Below are positions 11,449 through 22,959 of a stretch of 64,000 bases of DNA, in pieces. Source of the stretch: Clarkia xantiana subsp. parviflora (lineage: Eukaryota; Streptophyta; Magnoliopsida; Myrtales; Onagraceae); the NCBI GenBank assembly GCA_036873135.1, contig JAPTYO010000001.1:40944774-41008773 (forward strand), given 5' to 3'. The first letter of the stretch is position 1; each line of letters opens with the position of its first letter. Below the pieces are notes generated by a model, which worked only from the letters and a program-made list of their open reading frames with translations, made no database searches and was not told where the DNA came from. A program made the position numbers and the translations under genes.

Positions 11449-13178
11449 ATGGGGTCTCTTTGTTGTGTGGCCGCCAGGCCACATGAATCCAATGCTGCCA
11501 GTGCAGACTGGTCTATGGGACCACACGAGCCTTACTGGCGAACAAATACAAGTTATTCGCCTCCTCCATCAAGGTGGGATTTCCGGTTTCAATTTGATGG
11601 GCTTTCATATGGCTTGCCTGATAATGAGCAGCTTTATGATTCATCTGGATCATCAAATAGTAAAGACAGCAGGGGATTGTTGAGGGGCAACCGTGTCTAT
11701 AATAATCAGCTTTCAGTGTCTGATTTTGGATCGGACACCTCACAGGCTCCTCAGTGGACTCCGCCAACAATACAAGAAATCAATGCGCGTTATGTTGAGA
11801 GTACTAGGCGAAGAGGTAAGATGCCACACTGATTTTACATAAACCACACATCATTTCCTTATTAATTATGCTACCAAATGCTGTTTGAATTTATGTAGGC
11901 TTCATAATGTGTTGTGTCCTTGTTGGTAGCAGTTTTTATCGCTCTTGTGCCTGTACTTTTTCATTTTAACACCTTCAAGCTGCATTGTTGATCTTATATG
12001 AAAAACTTTCTCTGAAATTTTTGTTCATACTCGGCCCTGCTAAAGAACTTGGTAACTTTTCTCATTACTCCATGCAGAGATTTAAACTGATAATCAGTCT
12101 CACGTTTTCATAATGAAATCTTATCGGGTAGTTGCTTTCCCCCTCTTCGGGTTAAAAGTATCATCTTTTGAGCTAGTAGATTTGTTGGAAAGTTCATGCT
12201 TTCTATGCATCACTGAAAATTGCATATTGCTAATATCTTGCATCTGTCTCTCTAATTTATCAGTATTTTACGTCTTTATAGGTCAAGATATGCAGATATC
12301 GCCGTTTACACCTGCTTCCGAGGTACTCACCATTTTCAACATTATAATTAATGTTTAAAAAGGCGGTTTTTAAACATTGTCATAACTTTCTTATCTCTGC
12401 ATTTATGTTTCTTCAGGATACCTCGACACATCAAGAGCACTTGGATTCTTCTTCATCCCGATCAGACAGTAGCGAATCAGAGCACACATCAAGATCAAGC
12501 TTACAAACCCACCACCGTCACACCTCAGGCCGCCGTTTCTTCATCTCCAAACCGATCCACCCCTTATCTTTCCCTCTCCATAGCCTTGCCCGAGAAGAAT
12601 CCTCTGATTTCACTGCTCGTGACTTTGATTCAACTACCGCCACCCATAGAGACACGAATTATCGTTTGAGCAGTAGCTTGGACTACACAGACACGCCCAA
12701 GCTGCAATTTGAGGCAGAAACAAGTGGCAAAATGGGTAATTTACAGTCTGATGTGTATAAATGTGGATCATGTGGAAGGTTTCTTTCTCAGAGATCACCT
12801 TGGAGTTCTCGTCGGATTGTTAAAACCGGCGACTTGCCCATATCAGGGGTGCTGCCATGTCATCATGTTTTTCATGCAGAATGCTTGGAGCAAAACTCTT
12901 CTAAGTTGCCGAAACATGAACCACCATGCCCAGTTTGCACCAAGCTCGAGGAAGATCACAGATCAGGAAGTGGGTTTCCACGACTGAGACCATTTCCCGA
13001 GGATGGGCCGTCAAAAACATGGGCGTGCAGGCAAGTTGGTGACTGTGTGGAAGGCGCATTACATTCGTCGCCTCGGAACTCAGTGATGTTACTCAATAGG
13101 AACCGGTTGAAGAGGAATCTCTCCATGAAAGGTAACTTGCCAGGAAAGGTAAAGAGAGGTAGCTTGGATCCCAAGTAA
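11449..13178 (+). CDS. RING-H2 zinc-finger protein, probable E3 ligase
   Basis: Exons 11449-11815, 12282-12322 and 12417-13178 join in frame through GT-AG introns to give 389 aa. The N-terminus starts MGSLCCVAARPHE; Gly2 with nearby Cys could allow lipid attachment (inference). Residues about 137-250 are Ser/His-rich and probably disordered. A RING-H2 finger spans residues 252-310: C252-x2-C255, then C284-x-H286-x2-H289-x2-C292 in PCHHVFHAEC, and C307-x2-C310 in PCPVC. The spacing between the first Cys pair and C284 is long. RING-H2 proteins usually act as E3 ubiquitin ligases by binding E2 enzymes; substrate and pathway cannot be told. The C-terminus is basic (KRNLSMKGNLPGKVKRG). The start is the first ATG after the leader. 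Confidence 0.85.
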
Positions 13179-13379
13179 TCTGATGATAGTAAAAACCTAA
13201 CTGGTGGGTAGGTATGTTGTAGATTGGAGATTTTGTTGCTTTAACCTATAAACTTAAAGAGCTGTTGTTGTATGGGTTTGTGATGGTTTTGTTTAAAAAC
13301 ATATTGGGTTTGGTCAATTGTAGTTAACTTGGCGTACACACTAAGTTCGGATGGAAAATACAAACTAACTTGGTGTAAA

Positions 13380-14235
13380 TGAGTTGAGTATCTGTCAAGC
13401 TCAACTTAAAGTTGTTGAACTCGATCGAGTTCAAATTTTTTAAATTTAAACTCAGCTTGCATACAAGTTTGAGCTTGACTCGACTCGTAAGCTATTATAC
13501 ATCACAATATAAAAATCAAGCTCTGCTTGAATTGGCTTCAACTCGGTTGACTAATGTATATTATGAGAAGTCTGAGTTGTGTATTATTAAGTTTGAACTC
13601 GTCGTCTCAACTGACCGAAAAGCTTGATATTTTCTTGAGTCGAATTCAATTTTTTGACTGAGTTAATTTCGAGTAGGCTCGAACCAACACAAACTTGGAT
13701 GATTTATATTTATTATAAAGCTCGTTTACACTCACGAACGAATAGTACAAATCGATTATTAAATTCAATTTTTGACTAAGTCAATGAGTAGTTTAATCAT
13801 AGTGACTGGCTAAGTCAATGAGTAGTTTAATCATAGTGTGGATAGGGGTTTAAGCGAGCCAAACTGCTCGTGAGCTACTCGAGAACGCCTCAGTCGATAT
13901 TTGAACGCTAAATTTTGAGTTGATTCGAGATTTTTCAGATACCGAGTCAAGTATGAGTTCACTTGTATTCGACTCGAATGATTCGCGAGCCTAATATAAC
14001 TTTTCTTTATTTTCGAGTCGACTTCAAGTTCGAACTTGAATTTATTCGAACTTTACATAATATTATATATACATATATATATTATAGACGAGCTCGAGCC
14101 AAAAGCGTAATCAAACCGAATTCGATCTAATGTGCACAATTTATATAATTTAATTAAACAATTTTTAAGTGAGTTGAATAGAATCGACCTCGAATTCGAG
14201 TGTCTGTATCGAGTCAACTCGCTCGTGTCGACTCG
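13380..14235. repeat. CTCGA-rich interspersed repeats
   Basis: Dense gagctcga, actcgact and tcgagt words on both strands form one or two diverged repeat insertions between the RING and mTERF genes (about 13380-13640 and 13850-14235). Related sequence lies at 16690-17060. A direct repeat (tgactaagtcaatgagtagtttaatcatagtg) occurs twice at about 13770-13840. No gene is seen. Confidence 0.5.
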
Positions 14236-14319
14236 GCCCGATTAGACGTATAATTGTGGATGGCCGAATCCTTCCTTTCTCTTGAGACAGTGCAGTAGAG
14301 TACGAATGAGATTAAGAAG

Positions 14320-15887
14320 ATGACGATAAATCGGCTGCAGCATCATCCTCCACATTTTCTCCTCATCACATCTCCCCACAACTCGCGGCCGCCGCCGGCA
14401 AACGCGCTCCCACCGGCGACGACCCCGACCGCGCCAGACTCCGGCCTTCTTTTCCGGGAGAAGCTGCTCCACCTGCAAAACCTTAACATAAACTACGAAA
14501 AAGCCCTCAGCCAAAACCCTGATTTCCGGTCATGTCCCCTCTCCGCCCTCCTCTCCGTCGAGAACTGCCTCTCCTCCTTCGGCATCAGCCGCCCCTCCCT
14601 CGGCCGCATCCTCGACATGTACCCTCGGCTCCTCACCTCCGATCCTTACTCCGACCTCTACCCGGTCTTTGATTTCCTCCTCAACGAGGTCTCGATTCCT
14701 TTCAGCGACATCAAAAAGTCGATTAATAGGTATTCCGCTTCAATTTCTGCTTCGCAATTGTATTTATGCCCTCTAATTTGAAGCAAATTTGTAAATCAAT
14801 CGTTGTCCTCCTCAAATTAGGGTTCATGATTGAATTTGATACATTCGTAACCTAATATCTGCTTCCCAAGTTTATGTATGCTCTCTAATTTGAAGCAAAT
14901 TGGTAAATCAATCGTTGTACCCCTAAAATTAGGGTTTATGATTGAACTTGATCCAATCGTAACCCAATTTCTGCTTCGCAATTGTACGTATGCTCTCTAA
15001 TTTGAAGCAAATTGGTAAATCAATCGTTGTCCCACTCAAATTAGGGTTCATGATTGAATTTGATCCATTCGTAACCCAATTTCTGCTTCGCAATTGTATG
15101 TATGCCCTCTAATTTGAAGCAAATTGATAAATCGATCATTGTCCCCCTCAAATTAGGGTTCAGGATTGAATTTGATCCACTCGCAATCCAATTTCTGCTT
15201 CCCAATTGTATTTATGCCCAGAAAACTGGCAAATCAATCGTTGTCCCCCTAAAATTAGTGTTCACGATTGAATTTGATTCAGACGATTCGTGCTATGGAT
15301 CTAATTGCTGCTCTGATTCCAATTAAGCTTTGCTCGATTACCTCATTCATGGCTTTGATATTGTCATAATATCTTTTCAATGCCATAGATGTCCAAGAAT
15401 CCTGGTTTGCAGCGTCCCTGACCAGCTCCGGCCAACCTTATCCTTCCTCCGAAGCCTCGGCTTCGCCGGAGAGAACAAAATCACATGCCAGACCACTGTA
15501 CTGCTAGTTTCGAGCGTAAAATACACACTCAAACCAAAGATAGAGTACCTGCAGAGCCTAGGGTTTGAGCATCGGGACGTGACGATGATGATGCTAAGAT
15601 CTCCGGGCCTCCTAACATTCAGCATCGAGGAGAACTACAAACCGAAGGTGGATTTCTTTCTGCAGGAGATGAGAGGGGAGTTGGATGAACTGAAGCGGTT
15701 TCCGCAGTTCTTCTCCTTCAGTTTGGAGGGGAAGATTAAACCTAGACACAGGCTGTTAATGGAGCACGGGTTGAGGATGTCGCTTTCAGAGATGCTCAAG
15801 GTTAGTGACGGTGAGTTCAATGCGCGGGTGATCGAGATGCGGTTGCAGAAGCTCGATCGGAGATGGTCTTGTAGTGTTGTAGTTTGA
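14320..15887 (+). CDS. mTERF family protein, probably organellar
   Basis: Exons 14320-14729 and 15389-15887 give 302 aa; the intron has GT-AG borders and the split Arg codon joins SIN and [15 protein letters not shown]. mTERF proteins bind nucleic acid in mitochondria or plastids through stacked helical repeats and act in transcription, splicing or RNA stability. Residues 1-45 are rich in Pro, His, Ser and Thr and poor in acids, as expected for an organelle transit peptide. Tandem mTERF motifs follow: YPRLLTSDP near 105, CPRILVCSV near 138, [16 protein letters not shown] near 207 and [17 protein letters not shown] near 241, with the LxxLGF-type helices typical of the family. The protein is short for the family; the ending ([14 protein letters not shown]) recalls a small plastid clade that may include Arabidopsis EMB3114, which I cannot confirm. 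The open frame on the opposite strand at 14242-14514 is a shadow. Confidence 0.87.
14741..15283 (+). repeat. 112-bp tandem array inside the mTERF intron
   Basis: About 4.8 copies start at 14741, 14852, 14965, 15077 and 15189. Each begins caatttctgcttcgcaattg, runs through ctctaatttgaagcaaattg and aaatcaatcgttgtcc, and ends near attgaatttgatccattcg. The last copy lacks the gaagcaaa block. The array fills most of the 659-bp intron. Because the unit has few stops in one frame, short open frames appear across it but are not coding. Confidence 0.9.
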
Positions 15888-15899
15888 TTCTCCTCAAGG

Positions 15900-16690
15900 T
15901 GTATGTACTTTTGCAGTAAATAGTTAGTTAATATTGGTCAAACCCGCTCCGCCCTGCCCCATTGATGCCTACTTACGCTGCAATGTTGCAACGTAAGTAC
16001 GGTGCGAGGCGGGTTAGACCGATATTCCTAGATCGAATGAGATTTGTGTTACTTAGAAAAGTCGGGTTCTCGGCTCTGTTGTTGGTCGATACAGTCGGCT
16101 CAAGTTGGCGGATTTGAACCACTGACATCCTGATACAGGGTAAACTGCCGCTTCTCCGATCCCTATCTGATTCTGCAGCCCCATTAACCGTATGTTCAAT
16201 TTAAAACCCGATCTAGAATCGACCCGGTGCAGATGAGGTTCGGGATTTTGTAACTAGTGGTCAGGCCAATTTCGAAATGACCAAAATTGACCCGGAAAAA
16301 ACTGGTCGGGTTCGGAACTAATGCCTATTTGAGACTTGACGCATAAAATAATTAAGGCCTATTGCCTTATTACTTAATTGGTCCACTTTTTGGGCCAGTA
16401 ACAAGGCTTTTATATATATATTTATATATATGTTTTTGTGTAAAAGAGCGTACTAATGAAAGGCGTTTTTCTTTTAATTTTCGCAATGTACCATATGAAC
16501 TGTGAAGTCATGTATCATGATCTATGTTAACTAAGTCTAAGTCGGAAGAAATCACAAATTGTAAGTTTAGAATTCGAGCATTACGTAGGAAGATAATTTT
16601 ATAGTCATGATTAATGCATTCATTTTAGTGGATATGGAAGAACGTTTACACTGCGGGTTATTCAAAGTTTCAGAAATTAAATAATTTTGG
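15900..16690. other. Gene-free stretch after the mTERF gene
   Basis: The first 100 bp are likely 3' UTR and terminator region. A short inverted repeat (cttacgctgcaatgttgcaacgtaag) lies at about 15973-15999. The remainder has retroelement-like scraps but nothing I can assign. Confidence 0.4.
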
Positions 16691-18850
16691 CCAAATCGAG
16701 TTTATTTTACACTCAACTCGAAAGGCTTGTGAGTCTAATCGAGTTCTTTTTTTGCCAAATTATATTCAAGTTCGAGCTAGACCTCGAGTTTATTCGACAT
16801 TTACATAATATATATATATTAAATTCAAGTCGAGTTCGAGCTCGACTAATATGCACCGTCTATGATTTAACCAAACAATTTTAAACTTAGTGAGCCGAGT
16901 CGAGCATTGCTCGAACTCGTCGAGTATGGAACCGAGCTGAGCTAGAAATCGTAGAGTATGACACCGAACTGAGTTCGAGATTACCAAATTTAGGCTCAAT
17001 CAAGTTCAACCACGAACAAAATAAGTCAACTCGAGTCAAACTTGTCAAATACTCGACTCTATTACCCCGTTCGTCCCATTTTAAGATATATAGTTGGAAA
17101 CTGCCTTTTATATATACATGTAGACATTAGAAAAATATAATAACAATAATATATAAATATAATGATATAGGTGTATCCGTACCGTAGATATAAAGTAGGT
17201 GTAGATACAGAGTATGACTTGAAAATCAATTATTAATACCTGAGAAGTTAGATAGATAGATATAGATAGACTGAGACATGCATGCCAATGCCATGCATAA
17301 CAATAACAATATAATATAAAAGACAACAACACGCTTCGAGAAAATTTAAAGACCACGACAATGAACAGAGAGACAACGATGAAAGAAAGAAAAGAAAGAC
17401 ATGAGAAGAATGTCATGTCAAAGTATTGCGCATACAATGGACGTTGACAACTGAGCTACTCACTCCCTCTCCAATTACACTCCCCCCCATCCATTCTCAG
17501 CTTTTATTCATTTTTGTTATCTTTCCATACGAGTGGGCGTCTATGGGGCCCTTCCATTTAATAACAATAATAGTTAAAAAACTTAAAATAAAGTTGTTGC
17601 CCGTAATTTAACTTAATTTTTCAGTTATTAGATGAATATCGAGAGTTGTATAACAAGTGTTAATTGTTTATATATATTATCTCTCATGATTTAATGATTT
17701 AGAAATCTAATAATAAATTCCTAAATTTGGGTAGAACAATATTGTAAGAGAATTGAAAAATTACTTAAGGATGTAATATAATGTAACATGTAATGGTTAA
17801 TTATTTTATTTATTAACAAAAAATGTTTGGGTTGAATAATCGTTTGATTCCTGAGAATAAAAAATATTTTTGACCGTCATTTATCTCTTACAAACAGATT
17901 CTGATGCGTGTGTAAATTATTCTGAGTGTGAAACAAGTTTATTATGAAGGCCGCCCCTCATAATGAGCCACAAAAGATACCTAATGGGGGAAAACTAATA
18001 TAATATGTTATATCGTTCCGAATTCAAGCTTTGTGAATGAAAATATATTTACATCCATCACTTTATTCATTATGGAATGATTCAATGCAAACATAAATTA
18101 TTCAGGGGACCGACAATCTGCTCGCCCATGAAAATCAATATATATATATATAAATCTTTTCGAGTGGACTCGATCTAATTTAGTTTTAATTATATATAGT
18201 GTATTTTTATCTGTCTAAAATCTGTAAATCAGGAAATACCTAAGCAGTTATATACATCACTTCTATTTCTTTAATTCTTACTGAGAAAATACAATCAACT
18301 TGATTAAAAAAAAAAAAAAAATAGGTGATAACATTGATAATTTTAAAATTCAAAATCAATTATATAACTTACGACTAAGCAAACCGGCAATAATTATTGT
18401 AAATGAGCAGTCGAGATACATTGTTATAAATTATAAGAAGTGAATAAATTTGTACTATTACATTTACATAGTTAGGTATTAACATTATTACTCTAATAAT
18501 TAATTACACGTACAAAGAAAGAAGATGCACCCATGGAAGTGAACTACCGTTGGGAGTGCTTGGTGGATGGAAACAAAGTGCATCGGGGTCTACGCACGTG
18601 CATGGACAGGTACAATCACTCTGTTTTGTCTCCCTCACTTGAACAGTTCAATCGGATGTGCCATCCTATATCAATCTTTTACTTAATTTGGTTGTATATA
18701 CATATATATAAATATATCATAAATTAGTTCATAAGTCAATATCGTCCTTATATCATATTTCAAATAATAAATGAACACGAGAGTCCGGATATTACGTAAT
18801 AGGATGAGTTACTATTAGTTCTTTTTATTAGTTCTTTTTTTTGTTTGGAA
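16690..18850. other. Gene-free stretch with CTCGA-rich repeat
   Basis: The first 370 bp are a CTCGA-rich repeat like that at 13380-14235. After that comes AT-rich DNA with simple tracts. Open frames at 17108-17437 (minus) and 18533-18727 (plus) have no recognisable motifs and a low-complexity or AT-driven composition; I do not call them. Confidence 0.45.
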
Positions 18851-19265
18851 AAAAAGACATTATAGTATAGTCCCCGATTGATGATGGCCGACCCCGATTA
18901 GAGTGGTGGCCACCAAATGGGGCAGGCCACCAACAATTGAGGCCGGTCACCGCCCCAATTGGTGGTGGCCGGCTCAAGTTGGTGGTCATCACCCCAATCG
19001 GGGCCGAGCACCACCAATTGGGATCGGCCGACCCCGATTCTTGGTGGACGACCCTATTTGTGGTGTTTGACGGCCTTGAGTGGTGTACGGCGGCCTTGTG
19101 TGGTGGCCGACGCCCTTGGGTGGTGGCTAACTTCCTAGGGCGGTGACCAGAAAAAAATATAGGGAACTGAATTGTAAAAATCTAAACTTGGGGATATAAA
19201 TTGGAGGACTAAATTGAACAAAATACAAGTATTTAACGGTCAAACTTAATGGTCAACTAACTGAT
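18850..19265. repeat. GC-rich core repeat with ggtggccg motifs
   Basis: The stretch 18880-19150 is built from ggtggccg, ccccaattgg and accccgatt words and stands out as GC-rich in AT-rich DNA. The right flank (aacggtcaaacttaatggtcaac near 19219) resembles the arms of similar elements at 27070-27240 and 30128-30356. It looks like a MULE-like or foldback element with a GC-rich core, as at 5255-6016, but its left arm is unclear. Confidence 0.4.
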
Positions 19266-19269
19266 GCAC

Positions 19270-19515
19270 CAAAAGTAGGGCAATTTGTGCTTGGCACGAT
19301 GGGTCGACACGAAAATTACGGGTTTTGGTTTGATATTATGACACGGCACGACACGATGTTTTGAACTAAAATGGTTAAATATTAATTTTTTTTTAATCCA
19401 ATTTACTATAGATTTTGTGTGCTAGTTTTTCATGTTTGGGCTGACCCCCAGAACACAACACGAACCTGACACGACATGAACCGCACGTCCTGCACGAATT
19501 GCCGGCCTAACCAAA
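19270..19515. repeat. Partial copy of the 26724-26974 hAT-type MITE
   Basis: It shares cacgaaaattacgggttt, gacacggcacgac, ggctgacccccagaacac and gaattgcc with the element at 26724-26974 in the same order. The left terminal repeat is degraded, so no target duplication can be read. Confidence 0.6.
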
Positions 19516-20348
19516 AGTTTACAAAATACAAAACATATGACATCAAAAGAAATTATTAATATAATAAAACATACGACACAAAAGATATTTAATACGAAAA
19601 TATTTATAATCAATACTATAAATGAGTGGTGGTTAATCTAATCGCACCAAGCTATAAAGCAAACATGACAAATGTGACGTCCTCTAATCAAGAGCCTCCT
19701 ATGACCCAATTGAGAAATTGTGTTATATAATTATACTAGCAGTAGCATTTCACACTTATATAAGTGCGAAATGCAAGTATAATCTTCCTTCACAGCAGAT
19801 CATGTAACAATAAAATGCTAGTTATAATTTTTTTTTTTTTTTCAAAGCTCGGATAATGCTTGAACATTAAATCTCTGTTAAATGATGAAATTTTGAACCG
19901 CTATAATATAATTTTTTTTTTTTTTAAACTAAGGTGTTCTTAGCTTTTTCTTGTTGAGTGAATGATGATAAGATCTCAAAAACAATTATAAGAAAAATTC
20001 AAACACTGTACGATGTCTGGATTTGTCTGTCACTCACTCACTCTGCTGCTACTACCTGCCAACTACTGCATACAGTTACTTAACTTCTTACACTCATCTT
20101 CTATATATATATATATATATTACCAAAAGACAAAAGCACCACAAAACCCTTGTCCATTTAACCTACCATATATATGCTAGCCAGGCCAGCTAATTCTACA
20201 GGGAAGGAACCCTATGATCTGTTACACTATATACTGTTTCACGGTAATTAGTTACTGTTCCCAACCTGCAACATCAGCTCTTACGTCGGTGCTCAGCAAC
20301 TCCACAGTAGTATAGTGTGTCCTTTATATATATATATATATATATCAA

Positions 20349-20703
20349 GGAGCAGGTAGGATAAGAGGAAATGCATAATGATGTAATATTGTGTAACGGT
20401 TCAGCGATTCATCCATTAACTAAGTTTAGGATTTAAAACTCTGCCAGTGGCTCTGGAAATGAAAATATATTGATGGTCAGCACGTTACCATTTGCGGGAT
20501 CTCGCACATATATATATATATCTCGGAGCATGTAGGATTAAGAGGACATGCATAACCATGTAATATGGTGTAATGGTTCAGCGATTCATCAATTAACTAA
20601 AGTTTATGGATTTAAAACTCCGCAGTGACTCTGGAAATGAAAAAAGATATTAATGATCAGCACTTTACTATTTGCCGGTTGACTCGGCGCGGGTAAAGAT
20701 TAG
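20349..20703 (+). repeat. 176-bp tandem duplication carrying SINE-like sequence
   Basis: Two copies (20349-20524 and 20525-20703) each start ggagca.gtaggat and contain tgtaaYggttcagcgattcatc followed by a decayed B-box-like gatttaaaactc and ctggaaatgaaaa. The repeated part contains a copy of the abundant SINE-like family of the window, so the duplication copied that element together with its left flank. Confidence 0.75.
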
Positions 20704-21122
20704 TCTAGTCTGAAGCATGCAATAGATCTTGTTCTCTTGATGAGACTCATTTTAGAACCACTCTATGAGAAAAAAAATATTCAAAGGACATGCACTTTTA
20801 CCATCTATTTCGTAAACTCAAATTTGTAAATGGAGGAATTTGACATGCTCTTATTTATATATTCTAAGATTATCTCTTAAACTAATGTTTATAAATGACA
20901 ATTTTACTTATTTGAGTGTGAGTGAAGGGAGGGAGGGTATTACGTTTTTTAATGGCATCACCGGGTGTTGAATATATGTGCGCTCTGGTAACAAGTTTCC
21001 ACCAGATGTTGAAGATACGTACACTCTGATGTGATATTAAGAATAAGATGTCTCTTGTCCAATTATCATGTAAACTAGAACTTATAAGAAAGTCGTTGAC
21101 ACGCTTTAATTAGCCATAGATC

Positions 21123-21401
21123 CACTATAAGAAAATTTGCAATTTGTGACGACACTTTTTTAAGGGAATCAATTCCCTCACAAATTATAATAATATTTTA
21201 GGGAATTATTATGTTTTGAGAGATTTTAAAGGGATTTTCAAGGAAGTTTTCAAAGAATTTTCTGGCCAAGCTCTTTGTTAGGAGTCATTCTCTTACAAAT
21301 TTTTTGAATGTTGAACTTCTAAGGGATTTTCATAATTCCCTTACAAATAATACGTCCCTCGCAAACAAATCACTCACATACGACTAGGATTTCTTGTAGT
21401 G
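21123..21401. mobile_element. CACTA-type MITE
   Basis: Ends are CACTATAAGAAA at the left and TTTCTTGTAGTG at the right, the classic terminal inverted repeat of En/Spm (CACTA) transposons. The 3-bp target duplication ATC flanks it exactly (21120-21122 and 21402-21404). Sub-terminal text has repeated aagggaatt/aattccctt words. At 279 bp it has no room for a transposase and is non-autonomous. Confidence 0.85.
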
Positions 21402-21463
21402 ATCCCTTGGAGTTGCGTTGCTCGTAGATACTATAATTTATGTCAAATTAGATAGGAAAAAAG

Positions 21464-21472
21464 TATATATAT
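21464..21472 (+). promoter_or_regulatory. TATA-like box before the 21.5-kb hairpin
   Basis: The run tatatatat lies about 25-30 bp upstream of the base of the hairpin at 21496-21643. If that hairpin is transcribed, this would be a suitable core promoter, but AT runs are common in this DNA. Confidence 0.25.
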
Positions 21473-21495
21473 TTTGTCACTTGAGATCTTTTGAT

Positions 21496-21643
21496 GTGTG
21501 CGATGATAGATTCAACAATGATTGCAGCGAAATACATTTAATTGCATGATCAATTTAACATCCGCTCAGTTCTGACAGTGCCTTCCAACCGAATATCCAG
21601 TTAAGGTATCTCGCTGCAATCATTTCAGTTTATTGTAACACAC
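21496..21643 (+). ncRNA. Candidate MIRNA-like hairpin, not recognised
   Basis: The two arms of this 148-nt stretch are near-perfect inverted copies. The block 21517-21535 (aatgattgcagcgaaatac) pairs with 21606-21624 with one mismatch, and pairing continues weakly down to gtgtg/cacac at the base. The loop side is about 70 nt. Length, arm structure and a high-identity block of about 20 nt suit a plant MIRNA precursor. I know no miRNA family with this sequence. It could instead be a small foldback transposon or an inverted duplication. Confidence 0.35.
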
Positions 21644-22409
21644 GTAAAAAAAACTTCACAATGTAAAAGAGATTATTACAAATATAGAAACTTGGTCTAC
21701 ACAAGTTCATGTGTATCCAAATTTTAAAAATTAACGATCCAATTGTGATTTTCTTTTTTGCCACTAATAGTAATTTGTAATTGAATCAAACGCTAATTTA
21801 GATATTAACCCTACTTTATGTATATTAACAATGCTATCATAGTTTTGACTTCTTAATGACAAAATGATAATTAACTCACCGCAAATTTGGCTGCAATTTA
21901 AATAGGCATTTAATCACTATGGATAATTATATGATTGCATACGTTACGTAACAAATTACGTTACTTTGGCACCCTAACCATATAACAAACTGTGGCCCTG
22001 ATGAGATATGTGTGGGGGTCACATTGAATCTTGTATACGTAAACCGTTGGGATTTGTTAGAAGCATTACTAGAGCACAACCAATAAGAAGAAGCTAGCTA
22101 GAGATGGGCAATTATTAGAACAACTATAATTTATTATGTTCCCAAAAGTAGATATTGTAATCATGTGATGTTACATCAAAAGGACCATTTTTTTTTATTT
22201 TTTAAAAAGAGACCATTTCATTACCCTGCTAAGCGGGTAAATAACTGAATAGCTAGATAAAACAAGTGGGTTATTTGTTTGAGTTTTATAATATATAAAC
22301 TAGGTTTGAGTTGTTGTATATAAGTAAGAAAATTCATGTTCAAGTAAAAAATTGTATCTATAGTGATTATGATATGTGAGAAAAATAAGATAAAATGGGG
22401 TGAAACTAA

Positions 22410-22950
22410 AATTCGGTTGGTTAGAAAAAAAAATTCGGTAATAACCGAACCGGTCTAAATCGAAAAAACCGAATATGAATACTATGTTTAGTTTCTGGTC
22501 GAATTTTTCTACTATAATTCATTTTTCGATTCGGTTCGGACTTGGAGTTTTGAAGACCGTAGGGACCGAACCGACCGTTATGTTAATTAAATATATACAA
22601 TATATATTATATAATTGATATTAATCATTATAATTAATGAAGCTGTTTAATAAAAATTATAAAAGAGGCACTTATGAAGATTGTTTAATTTTTGCTTTTA
22701 TTTTATCATTTATTTAATTATATTAATGGAAGAGTTTTATAATTTCGGTTTGATAATGAACATAAAAAATTATGAGTATTAGTTGCTAATTTTTAAATTT
22801 TCGGTTTAAACCAAAAACCGGACCGAAAAGCCCTACTATAATTGGACAATTTATTTTTCCTCTAAGGTTTTTTGGTCTGGTAATTTTAAGGGAAAATCTG
22901 GACCGAACATATAGATACCCAACCAAAACAAGTAAAAAATTGTCTGATCG
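22410..22950. repeat. ACCGAA/CGGTT-rich repeat
   Basis: Several accgaaccgg, ttcggttcgg and ccaaaaaccggaccgaa words lie near both ends of an AT-rich segment. This is a common style of plant DNA-transposon remnant. The open frame at 22786-23004 (minus) lies inside and is not considered a gene. Confidence 0.4.
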
Positions 22951-22959
22951 AGCCGATTT

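Noticed and set aside
14242..14514. 90-codon minus-strand open frame
   Set aside because: It is antisense to mTERF exon 1; the plus-strand mTERF motifs are convincing.
17108..17437. 109-codon minus-strand open frame
   Set aside because: Low-complexity, very hydrophobic reading of AT-rich DNA with Tyr/Ile runs; no homology pattern recognised.
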